From Deltaproteobacteria bacterium (lineage in GTDB: Bacteria; Desulfobacterota; DSM-4660; Desulfatiglandales; Desulfatiglandaceae), in the NCBI GenBank assembly GCA_021737785.1, contig JAIPDI010000013.1, forward strand, positions 1-64,000: a stretch of 64,000 nucleotides of DNA, written 5' to 3'. Under the pieces are notes generated by a model, which did no database searches, was not told the DNA's origin, and saw only the letters and a program-made list of their open reading frames with translations. Below, piece by piece: positions 42,773-51,342 of the stretch (positions are counted from its first letter, which is position 1; the number at the start of each line of letters is the position of its first letter). The translations under genes and the position numbers were made by a program.

Positions 42773-44071
42773 ATGGAAATAAAAAGGCACCGGGTATCTT
42801 CAGGGGTGAGCCAGTTGGACCGGCTTCTGGGGGGGCTGTTTATCGGAGACAATGTGGTGTGGTATGACGATGCGGGAAGCCTTGCGTCGCTGTTTTGCCT
42901 CAATTTTATCCAGACCTCTCAGGCACAGGAAAAACCGGTCATCTACGTGAGTTTCGACCGGTCTCCAAGGAATCTTTTGGAAAAACTGGGGACATTGGCG
43001 GACAATAAGAACCTGACGATACTGGATTGTTTTACTTACGGAAAAGGGGCGGGTTCGGATGTTTTTCTCAAATTCTATGATGAAAAAGAGCCTGCGCCGC
43101 CATGCCGGATTGTACAGATGGAAGAACCGCAGGATATGGCAAAATTCAGGGAGACCTTTTACGGGCTGTTTGACACCTTGGAAAACGATATTCGTATCGT
43201 GTTTGAGAGCCTCACCGGTATGCAGGAATTGTGGGGAGGGGAAGCGCATATTGCGGGCTTCTATTCCCACTCGTGCCCCAGGTTGTATGAATTGAACACC
43301 ATTGCCTACTGGGTAATGGAAAAGCAGGCCCATTCGCGCCGGCTAAGGGCAAAAATCAACCAGATCGCCCAGGTCGCCATTGCGCTTTCCGTAAAGCGGG
43401 GGACCACATCGCTGACCATCTTAAAGGCGGAAGAACGACACACGGATCACCTCAACGAGCCGCACTATTACTGGAGTAAGGACCTCAACGTGCAGTTTGA
43501 AACAGACAAACGGACCACCGGCCGAATCGATCTCGGAATTCGCTTAAAAACGCTTCGAAAAAAGAGAGGCCTCTCCCAGACTGATCTGGCCAAGCTGGTG
43601 GGCGTCACATCCAGCACCATATCCCAGGTGGAGAGCAACCTGATCTACCCATCTTTGTCTGCCCTGTTGAAAATGGCGGAAGTGCTTTCCGTGGACGTGA
43701 GTTCATTCTTCCAGAAATCAAGAGAAGTCACCAAACGGACCGTCTTCCAGGCCGGCGATGCCACTGAGGTAAACTTTCCAAACCTGCCCGCGGGGAGTAT
43801 CACCGCCAAACTTCTGACCCCGGAAGATTTTGAAGTCCGGGCCGAGCCGTACCTGGTTGAGATTCCCCCCCAAAAAAGCCTCTCCCATTTTTTTCTCCAT
43901 AAAGGCGAAGAGCTGGGGTATGTGCTTGCAGGGAAGCTTCAGATGAAACTGGCCACGGGTGTTTACACTGCCCGTGCCGGTGACGTGATCTCTCTCACCA
44001 CGGACACGCCGTCCCAGTGGAAAAATCCAGGCCCCCATGTTGCCAAGATGTTCTGGGTAAAGATCAAGTGA
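42773..44071 (+). CDS. KaiC-like/XRE/cupin fusion regulator
   Basis: A 432-residue protein. Residues 1-245 look like a RecA/KaiC-type domain (GVSQLDRLLGGLFIGDNVVWY, IYVSFDRSPRNLLEKL, IVFESLTGM), but the P-loop GxxxxGKT is replaced by YDDAGSLAS, so ATP hydrolysis is unlikely. Residues about 253-312 are an XRE helix-turn-helix (LRKKRGLSQTDLAKLVGV then SSTISQVE). Residues 320-432 are a cupin (FLHKGEELGYVLAG, ARAGDVISL). XRE-cupin regulators often sense small metabolites, and here a dead KaiC domain may take signals from the adjacent histidine kinase. It probably controls the methyltransferase/amidotransferase genes. Confidence 0.82.
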   Translation: MEIKRHRVSSGVSQLDRLLGGLFIGDNVVWYDDAGSLASLFCLNFIQTSQAQEKPVIYVSFDRSPRNLLEKLGTLADNKNLTILDCFTYGKGAGSDVFLKFYDEKEPAPPCRIVQMEEPQDMAKFRETFYGLFDTLENDIRIVFESLTGMQELWGGEAHIAGFYSHSCPRLYELNTIAYWVMEKQAHSRRLRAKINQIAQVAIALSVKRGTTSLTILKAEERHTDHLNEPHYYWSKDLNVQFETDKRTTGRIDLGIRLKTLRKKRGLSQTDLAKLVGVTSSTISQVESNLIYPSLSALLKMAEVLSVDVSSFFQKSREVTKRTVFQAGDATEVNFPNLPAGSITAKLLTPEDFEVRAEPYLVEIPPQKSLSHFFLHKGEELGYVLAGKLQMKLATGVYTARAGDVISLTTDTPSQWKNPGPHVAKMFWVKIK

Positions 44072-44085
44072 TCTTCATTCAAGAC

Positions 44086-44114
44086 CCCCTCTGGAAGGAT
44101 TTCTTCCAAAGGGG
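44086..44114. terminator. Hairpin between convergent genes
   Basis: CCCCT-c-TGGAA pairs with TTCCA-a-AGGGG around a 7-base loop. It lies between the convergent XRE-cupin and amidotransferase 3 genes and probably terminates both; T-runs are weak. Confidence 0.5.
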
Positions 44115-44140
44115 ATCTGCCGAACCTTTCAGCCTTCCCC

Positions 44141-45760
44141 TTAGGCGGCGCGACTCTCTTTGCTCTTTTCCTCTTCCGCATGGTCGTGTTTGAGGTCACC
44201 GTCGATTGTGCCCGTCACATGTTCTCTTTCTTCGGCAAAATCAAACCCCGTCCAGATTCCGATGGAACTCAGGATGGAGTCCTGAGGATGAAACCGGCGG
44301 AAGATCTTAAAATAATAGGCCGCCTCCCTGCTGTTGATGGTGGCCTTGGGATTCTCCGCCTTAATGCGTTCGAATTCCTCCTGGCTCATCTCCTTGTGGG
44401 CCAATTGTTCCCCAAGGCTCTCGCATCCGGCCCCCTGGGTGTACTGCACCTTATATCGCCAAAGGATGTCATCAGGAAGGTAATTCGTGTCTTCAAAGGC
44501 CTTGCGCAGAATCCACTTCTCGATCTTGGCCCCGTCGTGTTCCCGTATCTTCAATTCAGGCGGGATCTTCATGGAGAGATCCACCATGGCTTCATCCAGA
44601 AACGGCACCCGCAATTCGAGGCTGAAATACATGCCCATCCGGTCGGCCCTCTGAAGGTTGATGTTGTGCAGGTTTCCGATGCACCGTCTGCCCTCCAGGT
44701 TGAGTTTGTCAAAAGGGAAATGCTTCATGTAATGGTAACCCGCAAATATCTCGTCCGCGCCCTCGCCGGTCAGGACAACGGTGACGTAATCCGCGGCCAG
44801 TTTGCAGGTGAAATAGCAGGGCACGGCACACCGCACCAGCGACGGATCGTAACTCTCGAGTTCCTTGATAACGATGGGGAGTGCTTCGTAGTACTCCGCT
44901 TCAGTAAAAAGGAGTTCGTGGTGCGTGGATCCGATATGCTTGGCCGCAATTCGGGCCGCCTTCACATCATCGCTCACATCGCCGAAATCATCCTCCATTC
45001 CCACCACAAAGGTATGAAGGTTCGGAATCTCATCGGCGGCGATAGCCGCCACCAGACTGCTGTCCAGGCCTCCGCTGCAAAATGATCCCACCGGCACCTC
45101 GGGATCGGCCAGCAGTCTTTTCTTGACGGCCTTGATAAAGGTCTCCCGAATGATTTCAGAGGTTTCATCGATATCCGTCAGCAGATGGTCCTCGATCTCC
45201 GGGATCCGGTAGTACTGAACAAATCCTTTCTCAGGCGTATAGTAGTGACCTGCAGGAAATTCATGCACCATGTCCAGGCCGGCCAGGCTCATGGCCCCCA
45301 GTTCCGACGAAAAATAGAGTTTTCCGCCTTTATGTCCGTAGTACAGGGGCTTGATCCCGATCGGGTCTCTCGCCATCATTAAACTGCCGCCGTCAAAAAT
45401 GGCAAAGGCAAACATGCCGTCCAGTTCCTTGACGCATTCCGGGCCCTTCTCCTGGTAGAGATGCAGGATCACCTCTGAATCCGACTTGGTCTTGAAGCGG
45501 TGCTGAGGAGACAGCTGCGTTCGAAGTTTACGGAAATTATAGATCTCGCCGTTACAGATAATCCCCTGACTGCCGCCGTTGGCCAGAATCGGTTGATGTC
45601 CCATGGCCACGTCCACAATGGAGAGTCGGGTATGGCCGAACACACCGCCGTCGTGTTCGTGTATGCCCCGATCGTCGGGCCCTCGATGGGGAAGCGCATC
45701 CAACATGCGATTGATGGTTTTTGTGTCCCTTGCGCCGATACAACCGGCAATGCCGCACAT
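44141..45760 (-). CDS. Asparagine synthase-like amidotransferase 3 (canonical N-terminus)
   Basis: A 539-residue class II amidotransferase with the normal start MCGIAGCIG, so Cys2 becomes the N-terminal nucleophile. HRGPDDRGIHE, HTRLSIVD, NGEIYNF and SDSEVILHLYQ complete the glutaminase site. The synthetase half has FCSGGLDSSLVAAI, LTGEGADEIFAGYHY and RVPFLDEAMV. It could be a true asparagine synthetase, but two divergent paralogues and amine genes nearby allow another acceptor. AAAGGAG precedes the ATG by 6 bases. A 14-base site upstream matches one upstream of MttB 2. Confidence 0.88.
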   Translation of the reverse strand: MCGIAGCIGARDTKTINRMLDALPHRGPDDRGIHEHDGGVFGHTRLSIVDVAMGHQPILANGGSQGIICNGEIYNFRKLRTQLSPQHRFKTKSDSEVILHLYQEKGPECVKELDGMFAFAIFDGGSLMMARDPIGIKPLYYGHKGGKLYFSSELGAMSLAGLDMVHEFPAGHYYTPEKGFVQYYRIPEIEDHLLTDIDETSEIIRETFIKAVKKRLLADPEVPVGSFCSGGLDSSLVAAIAADEIPNLHTFVVGMEDDFGDVSDDVKAARIAAKHIGSTHHELLFTEAEYYEALPIVIKELESYDPSLVRCAVPCYFTCKLAADYVTVVLTGEGADEIFAGYHYMKHFPFDKLNLEGRRCIGNLHNINLQRADRMGMYFSLELRVPFLDEAMVDLSMKIPPELKIREHDGAKIEKWILRKAFEDTNYLPDDILWRYKVQYTQGAGCESLGEQLAHKEMSQEEFERIKAENPKATINSREAAYYFKIFRRFHPQDSILSSIGIWTGFDFAEEREHVTGTIDGDLKHDHAEEEKSKESRAA

Positions 45761-45884
45761 AATAAACTCCTTTCCAGTATTGATCCATTAAAGGTGATGG
45801 AACCATTTCTTGGTCCCTTAAAGAACAAGCTCTGATTTTTAGCAGTACTAAAAATCACTGGCAATTATCAGTTGTGCTGAATTT

Positions 45885-45898
45885 ATTTCAACTGAAAT
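45885..45898. promoter_or_regulatory. Candidate operator upstream of amidotransferase 3
   Basis: ATTTCAACTGAAAT is a near palindrome (TTTCA-AC-TGAAA) about 125 bases upstream of the gene, followed by a related TTTCAATCGAA. It matches 13 of 14 bases with 36893-36906 read on the minus strand. The rest of 45761-46187 shows no gene. Confidence 0.45.
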
Positions 45899-46187
45899 CA
45901 TTTCAATCGAATTTACTTTAGTCTTTGGCTCTTGTCAAGGGATTTTTGTAAATTTTCTGTTTGGGCATTTTCAGGACCATGGTGGGGGTGAGGCGCAGTC
46001 CCGGCCCTGACCGGCGTCACAGACGCTGGGGATTCCGTTGAAAGCGACCTGCGGTCTTTTGTCTTGCAGGTCGCATTTTTCGTGGTATGGTGTGGTGTCG
46101 AGCCAGGCATGCTCGTGATGTCATGGGGATCAAAACAAAGATGCGGCAGTTCAGCACAGGAATGGATATCAACCGAGAGGAGGGATC

Positions 46188-46562
46188 ATGAAACTGAACC
46201 ACGTGGCAATGGTCGCCCGTTCACAGGAAAATGCAGACCGGTTCTACGAGGGGATACTGCAACTGACCAAGATCAAGACGTCCATGCTGACCAGCGATCT
46301 CGCAAGGAAGATATTCGGATTGGAGGTGGAGTGTCCGCTGATCCTTTACGGGAATGAGGCGTTCGCCATAGAGATCTTTGTAACGGAACGGATTCCCGTG
46401 AGCCGCTCGCCTTTCGCCCACACCTGCCTGCAGGTGGAAGACCGCGAGGCGTTCATAAAAACGTGCCGGTCGGCCGGGGCGACTGTCAATCTGATTCCCA
46501 GGGGAGAATGGCAACTCTGCTTTGTACGGGACTTTGACGGAAACCTGTTTGAGATCAAATAG
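46188..46562 (+). CDS. VOC-family (glyoxalase/bleomycin-resistance fold) protein
   Basis: A 124-residue single VOC module. MKLNHVAMVARSQENADRFYEG has the first metal ligand His4, and the C-terminal LCFVRDFDGNLFEIK the closing Glu. Two paired babbab repeats are visible. Members include glyoxalases, epimerases and dioxygenases, so the reaction is not predictable. GGAGG stands about 6 bases from the ATG. The gene stands alone. Confidence 0.85.
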   Translation: MKLNHVAMVARSQENADRFYEGILQLTKIKTSMLTSDLARKIFGLEVECPLILYGNEAFAIEIFVTERIPVSRSPFAHTCLQVEDREAFIKTCRSAGATVNLIPRGEWQLCFVRDFDGNLFEIK

Positions 46563-46780
46563 CGGGATCAATGAAAAGACGCTGATTGAACCCCTGCCCC
46601 GGCCGCATTTTTCGCTCTGCTGATTCGGCATGATTCCGCCTCGAGCCACGTGGCCGGCGCATCTCCCATCCCGGCCATAAGATATGGAACCGGGGCATTC
46701 GCTATGATGTGGAGAGGGGATCGCCGCGGCGAGTCAGGGGAGACAGGCGGGCAGTCTTTCTCAGTTCCTGACATGAAAAA

Positions 46781-46815
46781 AAATAAACCCCTGGAAACTG
46801 ATGCGAAACCAGGGG
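46781..46815 (-). terminator. Intrinsic terminator after the GAF gene (minus strand)
   Basis: On the minus strand CCCCTGG, a 14-base loop and CCAGGGG are followed by TTTATTTTTTTT. This is a textbook intrinsic terminator for the leftward GAF gene. The rest of the 46563-46999 gap shows nothing else. Confidence 0.8.
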
Positions 46816-46999
46816 CTTAAAATAGTGCTCACTCTCCTACTCAATCAAAAACAATATAAGTCTTAAATCTTGGAAATCAAGATAACCGCACATCAAAAGA
46901 AGGGCGTCAGGTATGCGGTGGGCTGATCGTAACGCGCGTTCAGAATCTTCAAAAAAATAACGTATAAAGATCGTTCCCCTGAATGACGAGGCGGTGAAC

Positions 47000-47560
47000 C
47001 TACATCCAGCGATTCAATTCCGGAGGAAGGTCTTCCACAGATCTCTTGATCCCTTGAAGACTGTTCAGAAGACGGGTGAACATCATGGCCATCCCGATGT
47101 TCTCGCCCAGGATGAGAAGGGAATCCACATCCTGCTCGGAGATATCCCAGACCTCATGGTGATACAGCCGAAGCACCCCGATTACCTCTTGAAGAAAAAA
47201 GATGGGCATGGACACAATGGCGGCGATCCCTTCTTCCCTGGCGGCATCCGGGTACTGGAGACTGTCGGATCCACGGACATCCCGAATAATGACGGGCTCT
47301 CCCCGCAGGGTGCAGCCCACACTCTTATCGGCGCGGAGGATTCCTTTGCGCTGGTAGGCAGGGCTGAGGCCGAAAGACACAAGAGGCTCCAGTTCCTCCT
47401 TTTCCAGGTCCAGGACGAAGATGGAACACCCTTTGATTTCTAATGCCGCCACAAGCAGTTGCGCCAGATGGTTGAGCATGATGGGGAGATTGTCGGATTC
47501 TGCAACGGCTTTGGCCACCACCTTGAAAATATCGATTGTGATTTTATCCTCTCTGACCAT
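47000..47560 (-). CDS. GAF-domain protein
   Basis: A 186-residue soluble protein made of a single GAF domain (about residues 25-165) with a helical N-terminus. Landmarks are LAQLLVAALEIKGCSIFVLD, GCTLRGEPVIIRDVRGSD, AIVSMPIFFLQEVIGVLRLYHHE and the closing helix. GAF domains bind small ligands or form dimers. No output domain is attached, so it may act through a partner. The ATG at 47560, with AGGAGGAGG just upstream, is preferred to 47608. A Usp gene lies upstream in the same direction. Confidence 0.85.
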   Translation of the reverse strand: MVREDKITIDIFKVVAKAVAESDNLPIMLNHLAQLLVAALEIKGCSIFVLDLEKEELEPLVSFGLSPAYQRKGILRADKSVGCTLRGEPVIIRDVRGSDSLQYPDAAREEGIAAIVSMPIFFLQEVIGVLRLYHHEVWDISEQDVDSLLILGENIGMAMMFTRLLNSLQGIKRSVEDLPPELNRWM

Positions 47561-47673
47561 GGTTCCTCCTCCTGAATCCAGAAATATGGTCCTCCCTTGC
47601 GTTCTCACACCGATTTCTCAGCTCGTAACACACAGCAAGTGGAACCGCCCGGGATGAAAAGAATGGCGTGGTC

Positions 47674-48138
47674 TCAGGTGATGATGACGATTTCCGTATT
47701 ACGCAATTCCGTGATCAGAACATCATGGATCCGTCTGGTAAATGCACGGGTGGCTTTCCTCGGCTTCTGGGAGATCACCACCGTGTTGTATGGACCCTTT
47801 CTGGCTATTTCCACCAGTTCCGAGCCGATATTCTTGCCCCTGGGTTTAAACATGCAATCGACCTGATTTTCCTGAAAGCCGTTGTAAATCAGATCCTCCC
47901 GGACCCGTTTCAGTTCCCGTTCCTTCTCCCTAACCTCGGTCCACATGGATGCCATGGTAGCCTTTAAGCGTCCCAGGCCGTGATGGGAATAGCTGTCCAA
48001 TTCAGGAAGAGGGGTGTAGGCGTGAAACAAGGAGACGTGAACGGCCTTTTGGTCCGCGAATGTGCGGATGACATAGTGGAGAGCCCTTTCATCATAGTCC
48101 GTGAAATTATAAGGCACGAGGATCCATTTACCGGCCAT
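47674..48138 (-). CDS. UspA-type universal stress protein
   Basis: A 154-residue UspA-fold protein. KWILVPYNFTDYDERALHYVI is the first strand and helix, and DCMFKPRGKNIGSELVEIARKG the later part. The ATP-binding loop G-x2-G-x9-G is not clear (VVISQKPRKATRAF), so it may not bind ATP. The ATG at 48138 follows GGGAGCGAGAA, better than the frame start at 48198. It is close upstream of the GAF gene, and both run leftward, suggesting a small stress operon. Confidence 0.82.
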   Translation of the reverse strand: MAGKWILVPYNFTDYDERALHYVIRTFADQKAVHVSLFHAYTPLPELDSYSHHGLGRLKATMASMWTEVREKERELKRVREDLIYNGFQENQVDCMFKPRGKNIGSELVEIARKGPYNTVVISQKPRKATRAFTRRIHDVLITELRNTEIVIIT

Positions 48139-48340
48139 TTCTCGCTCCCTTCTCCTAAAGGTTTTCAACGGATCTTTTTCACTCTCCGTTCTTATCACAA
48201 AGAGAATACTTTGGCAAGAACCCTTTCCCGGCTAAAGAAGCAGAGGTCAGCCAACCGCCATGAGTCAACCCTGAGGTCCTTTGCGTTCTCCGAGCCTTTG
48301 CAATGAAACTATCTCATGGCGGGGACAAGCGTTTCGGCCA

Positions 48341-48784
48341 TCAGCTGTTGCACATCATTTTTCTTCTCATACCGAGATGCTGCAAAGAGATCTGCAGGTT
48401 GATGACCGATTTTTTGAATCGGATCCAATCCTTGAGGAAACGTCGAAGATTCGGCGGCCCAAGGCTTGCCGTTTCCAGGCCCGGCCTGATGCTGTTGAGA
48501 TCGTTGAGCAGATGATGCATGATGTCGAGGGAGCAATGGAGGCTCTTGATCAAAGGCAAGTTGTGTGTCTTCCAGTACTGACGCCCCAGGATGGCGCAAT
48601 CCAGAAGCATGGTCCTGAGGTCAAAATCGAGTTGCACTATCCATGATGCCAGCGGCGTCAGATCTTGTTTCGGCCGGCCCCCGGCGTCGGCCTCCCTCTC
48701 CTGCCCGAGGTCCTCCACATACTTTTGGACTTTAACCGTATCCAGGATGAGTCTCTTAAAGTCCTTTTTCAGTACTGAACTCAT
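48341..48784 (-). CDS. Hypothetical helical protein
   Basis: A 147-residue protein that I do not recognise. It is helical with charged heptad patterns (LKKDFKRLILDTVKVQKYVEDL, LHCSLDIMHHLLNDLNSI) and no signal peptide. GGGAGGG stands 6 bases before the ATG, which supports it as a real gene. It is the downstream member of a leftward pair with the 79-residue gene at 48860-49099. Confidence 0.6.
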   Translation of the reverse strand: MSSVLKKDFKRLILDTVKVQKYVEDLGQEREADAGGRPKQDLTPLASWIVQLDFDLRTMLLDCAILGRQYWKTHNLPLIKSLHCSLDIMHHLLNDLNSIRPGLETASLGPPNLRRFLKDWIRFKKSVINLQISLQHLGMRRKMMCNS

Positions 48785-48859
48785 GGCATCCCTCCCGAAT
48801 GTGTTGTCTCGAATACCCCGGGGATTTCTCTGTAATTATTTCTTGTTCCGCACCCGCTT

Positions 48860-49099
48860 TCAACCTGCGTGACCTTTCGCATAAAGACGCCCCATCGGAC
48901 AGGAACGGCATTTCTCAAGACCCATTTGGCGCGTCATGTCAAACCCGGTTCTCGGACCCGCCGGTTCCATCTTTCTGGAACGAAGATAGCGAAGGGCGCA
49001 GGCATGTCTGGTGAGGCGAAGGTTCCCCGGTTGCCGGGCACAGCGGATAAGCTCCAGGTCCAAGGCGGTTCTGCTCTCTGATGGATGCGGTGTCGGCAT
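48860..49099 (-). CDS. Hypothetical small cysteine-containing protein
   Basis: A 79-residue basic protein with no recognised family. It has a conserved-looking tail EKCRSCPMGRLYAKG (CxxC) and another cysteine pair at CARQ and HACA, so a small metal site is possible. AGGAGGAG lies 4 bases from the ATG. It is 75 bases upstream of the hypothetical gene at 48341 in the same direction. Confidence 0.5.
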   Translation of the reverse strand: MPTPHPSESRTALDLELIRCARQPGNLRLTRHACALRYLRSRKMEPAGPRTGFDMTRQMGLEKCRSCPMGRLYAKGHAG

Positions 49100-49195
49100 T
49101 TACTCCTCCTGTTTGGGCTAACAGTATCCTTTCATTCACATATCTCATCTCACGGGTGCGATGATACCTGCCGAACCTTACGGCAACCCTTCACG

Positions 49196-49217
49196 AACAT
49201 TACAATCGAGTAATGTT
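49196..49217. promoter_or_regulatory. Perfect inverted repeat
   Basis: AACATTAC-aatcga-GTAATGTT has two perfect 8-base arms. It lies between the divergent 79-residue gene and the glycosidase-type gene and may be an operator. Nothing else is seen in 49100-49406. Confidence 0.4.
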
Positions 49218-49406
49218 TCTTGTGTTCCCTTGTGGGGTTCAGGGGTGAGGGATGGGTCTATTGGGGTGGCCATGAATGACGCAACATGGTATATTGGCAC
49301 CCATTCAGGTCCGAAGAACCGGGGTTAACGGCTCCCGAGAGGGACTGTTTCCGTGCCGAGTACACATTCAAAGTGCGCCCGGGGCCTTTTTTGCGAGGTC
49401 GACATC

Positions 49407-50240
49407 ATGCGAAAATCCAAAAGGATCTTATATATATCCGTTGGTTGGCTGACAGGAGCTGTTTTCCTGTTTACCCCGTTAACCCCCCATGCCTGGGAAG
49501 TCCTGGCACCGGGTCTTTTGATAGGAGAGTTTGACCCCGCAGAAAAATCTCCGGTCCCCGGCGATTCCATTGTGGTCCTGAGAATCGATCCGGAAAAATA
49601 TGAATTGAAACTCCTTTCGACGTCGGAACAGGGCGGCAAGCCCCGGACAGCCCGGCAGTGGGCCGAGGACTTTGGCCTGTCGGCTGTGATCAACGCAAGC
49701 ATGTATCAGGAGGACCATAAGACCAGTACCGGGTACATGAAAAATTTCGGCCATATCAATAACGGGCAGATAAATTCCAAATTCGGCGCCTTCCTGGTCT
49801 TTCATCCCCGTAGTCCCGGAATCCCCCCGGTGCAAATTATTGATCGCTACCATCAGGGGTGGAAGGACATCATCCAACAGTATGATACGGTGATTCAGAA
49901 TTACCGGATGATCAGCCTCAAGGGAGACAATGTCTGGGACCCATCCAATGAGATGTACAGCGCCGCCTGCGTGGGGATGGACCAGGAGGGACACGTCCTC
50001 TTTATTCATTCCCGCGCCTCCTTTTCCGTCCATGACCTGAACCGGATCCTCCTTGGACTCCCTATCCATATCAAGAATGCCATGTATGTGGAAGGAGGGA
50101 AGGAAGCGGCCCTTTATGTGAACATGGATGGGAAAGCCCGCGCTTGGGTGGGGAGTTATGAAATCGATGTGACCGAACACACCCCAAGCCGGGGCGGTCC
50201 TGAGATTCCGAACGTGATCGGCATAGTGAAGCGCAAATAG
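49407..50240 (+). CDS. Exported phosphodiester glycosidase-family (NAGPA-like) protein
   Basis: A 277-residue protein with an N-terminal signal or anchor (ILYISVGWLTGAVFLF). The body matches the phosphodiester glycosidase family: SAVINASMYQEDHKTSTGY, GQINSKFGAFLVF, VVGMDQEGHVLFIHSRASFSVHDL-like strands (here ACVGMDQEGHVLF) and MYVEGGKEAALYVN near the C-terminus. Members remove sugars linked through phosphodiesters, or act on exopolysaccharide. The ATG at 49407 has GAGG 8 bases upstream and gives the signal peptide a normal length. It stands alone. Confidence 0.75.
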   Translation: MRKSKRILYISVGWLTGAVFLFTPLTPHAWEVLAPGLLIGEFDPAEKSPVPGDSIVVLRIDPEKYELKLLSTSEQGGKPRTARQWAEDFGLSAVINASMYQEDHKTSTGYMKNFGHINNGQINSKFGAFLVFHPRSPGIPPVQIIDRYHQGWKDIIQQYDTVIQNYRMISLKGDNVWDPSNEMYSAACVGMDQEGHVLFIHSRASFSVHDLNRILLGLPIHIKNAMYVEGGKEAALYVNMDGKARAWVGSYEIDVTEHTPSRGGPEIPNVIGIVKRK

Positions 50241-50333
50241 GGGAGACCATACATAACCTGATATCCGAGCGACCCTACCGGACGCGGTGAACTCATGCGG
50301 AGCGGAATGGCCGCACCCAATCCCGCCAGGCGG

Positions 50334-50363
50334 GACTCACACAAAGCCACGAAGCCACAAAGG
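50334..50363. repeat. Octamer-type repeat, copy 2
   Basis: Nearly identical to 25134-25163, differing at one base (AAAGCC for AAAGTC). Confidence 0.7.
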
Positions 50364-50386
50364 GGTTCTAAATCGGAAGTATCGGC

Positions 50387-51097
50387 TTACGTTGAAGCGG
50401 TCAGCTCTATGATCTTTTTTTGGGCAAAATCCAGGTGGGCCACAATGGCATCGCGGGCCTTTTGCGGGTCCCGCGCCTTGATTGCGTGCAGGATTTGGGA
50501 ATGCTGCTGCAGCAGGCGGCGCTTGTTTTCCTCCTCCATAAACATGGTTTCCCTGATGAGTTTCTGGGATCGCCACAGGAGGTCGAACAGGGTGAACCCG
50601 ATGTGGGACAATATGGTGTTCTGGGCCGCATGAAATATCCCTAAATGGAAGCTTGCGTCCGCATTGACCCCCAACCGATTGTTTTCAAAGTCCGCTTCCA
50701 TTTCCTGGCAGGCCCTTTCCAAAGACGCAATATCGCTGTCCGTGGCCATTTCGCTTGCCTTGGCCACGGCCCACGATTCCAGTATCTTACGGACTTCCAG
50801 GAGCTGAATCACCATCCCCAGGTCGCCCTCTATGGTCTTTGCGATCGGGTCATGAAGGGCCGAGGCGGCAACCGATTTGACAACGATCTTGCTGCGGGGC
50901 TGGATGTCGACAAAACCGAGGGTCTCAAGGATCTTGAGTCCTTCCCGTAACGGCGGGGCGCTCACGCCCAGACTGCCGGCCATCTCCCGTTCAGGGGGGA
51001 GTGCGTCGCCCGGTTTGAGCGTACCGTTCTTGATGAGTTCTATGAATTGGTCGGCGATTTCATCCGACAATCTCTTATGTTGAAGCCGTTTCAGCAT
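50387..51097 (-). CDS. FadR/GntR-family transcriptional regulator
   Basis: A 236-residue regulator. The winged helix has LSDEIADQFIELIKNGTLKPG, PPEREMAGSLGVSAPPLREGL and LGFVDIQPRSKIVV; the C-terminal FCD helical domain (about residues 85-230) carries metal-ligand-type residues in NADASFHLGIF and HSQILHAI. FadR/FCD members sense acyl-CoAs or carboxylic acids. The ATG at 51097 follows a G-rich site and gives the standard start. It is divergent from the acyl-CoA mutase operon, and palindromes between them fit an autoregulated pair. Confidence 0.9.
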   Translation of the reverse strand: MLKRLQHKRLSDEIADQFIELIKNGTLKPGDALPPEREMAGSLGVSAPPLREGLKILETLGFVDIQPRSKIVVKSVAASALHDPIAKTIEGDLGMVIQLLEVRKILESWAVAKASEMATDSDIASLERACQEMEADFENNRLGVNADASFHLGIFHAAQNTILSHIGFTLFDLLWRSQKLIRETMFMEEENKRRLLQQHSQILHAIKARDPQKARDAIVAHLDFAQKKIIELTAST

Positions 51098-51161
51098 GTT
51101 CCGCCCCCGGTGAGGAATTTGACATAGGATAGTATTCCAGCTGTCAAAGATTGTCAATATA

Positions 51162-51176
51162 ATTGATCATATCAAT
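51162..51176. promoter_or_regulatory. Candidate GntR operator
   Basis: ATTGAT-CAT-ATCAAT is a perfect inverted repeat with a 3-base spacer just upstream of the regulator gene. CTGAT-AAT-ATCAG at 51369-51381 has the same form, with a related TATTGATATCATGG near 51270-51283. Confidence 0.55.
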
Positions 51177-51342
51177 TCAATTGATCCAATAGTCATCTGT
51201 TTCTCCGGCCGGATATCGGTCCTCGACGTGTCGTTGCGCCACGCTCTCCTGATGGACAACCAATTCAATATATTGATATCATGGTATTTTATTAAATGGT
51301 TATTTCAGGACTCCTTTGGGATGGATAATGAGCAAAAAAATC

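Noticed and set aside
44141-45760. Naming amidotransferase 3 asnB
   Set aside because: The motifs fit, but with two divergent paralogues in one cluster the acceptor cannot be assumed to be aspartate.
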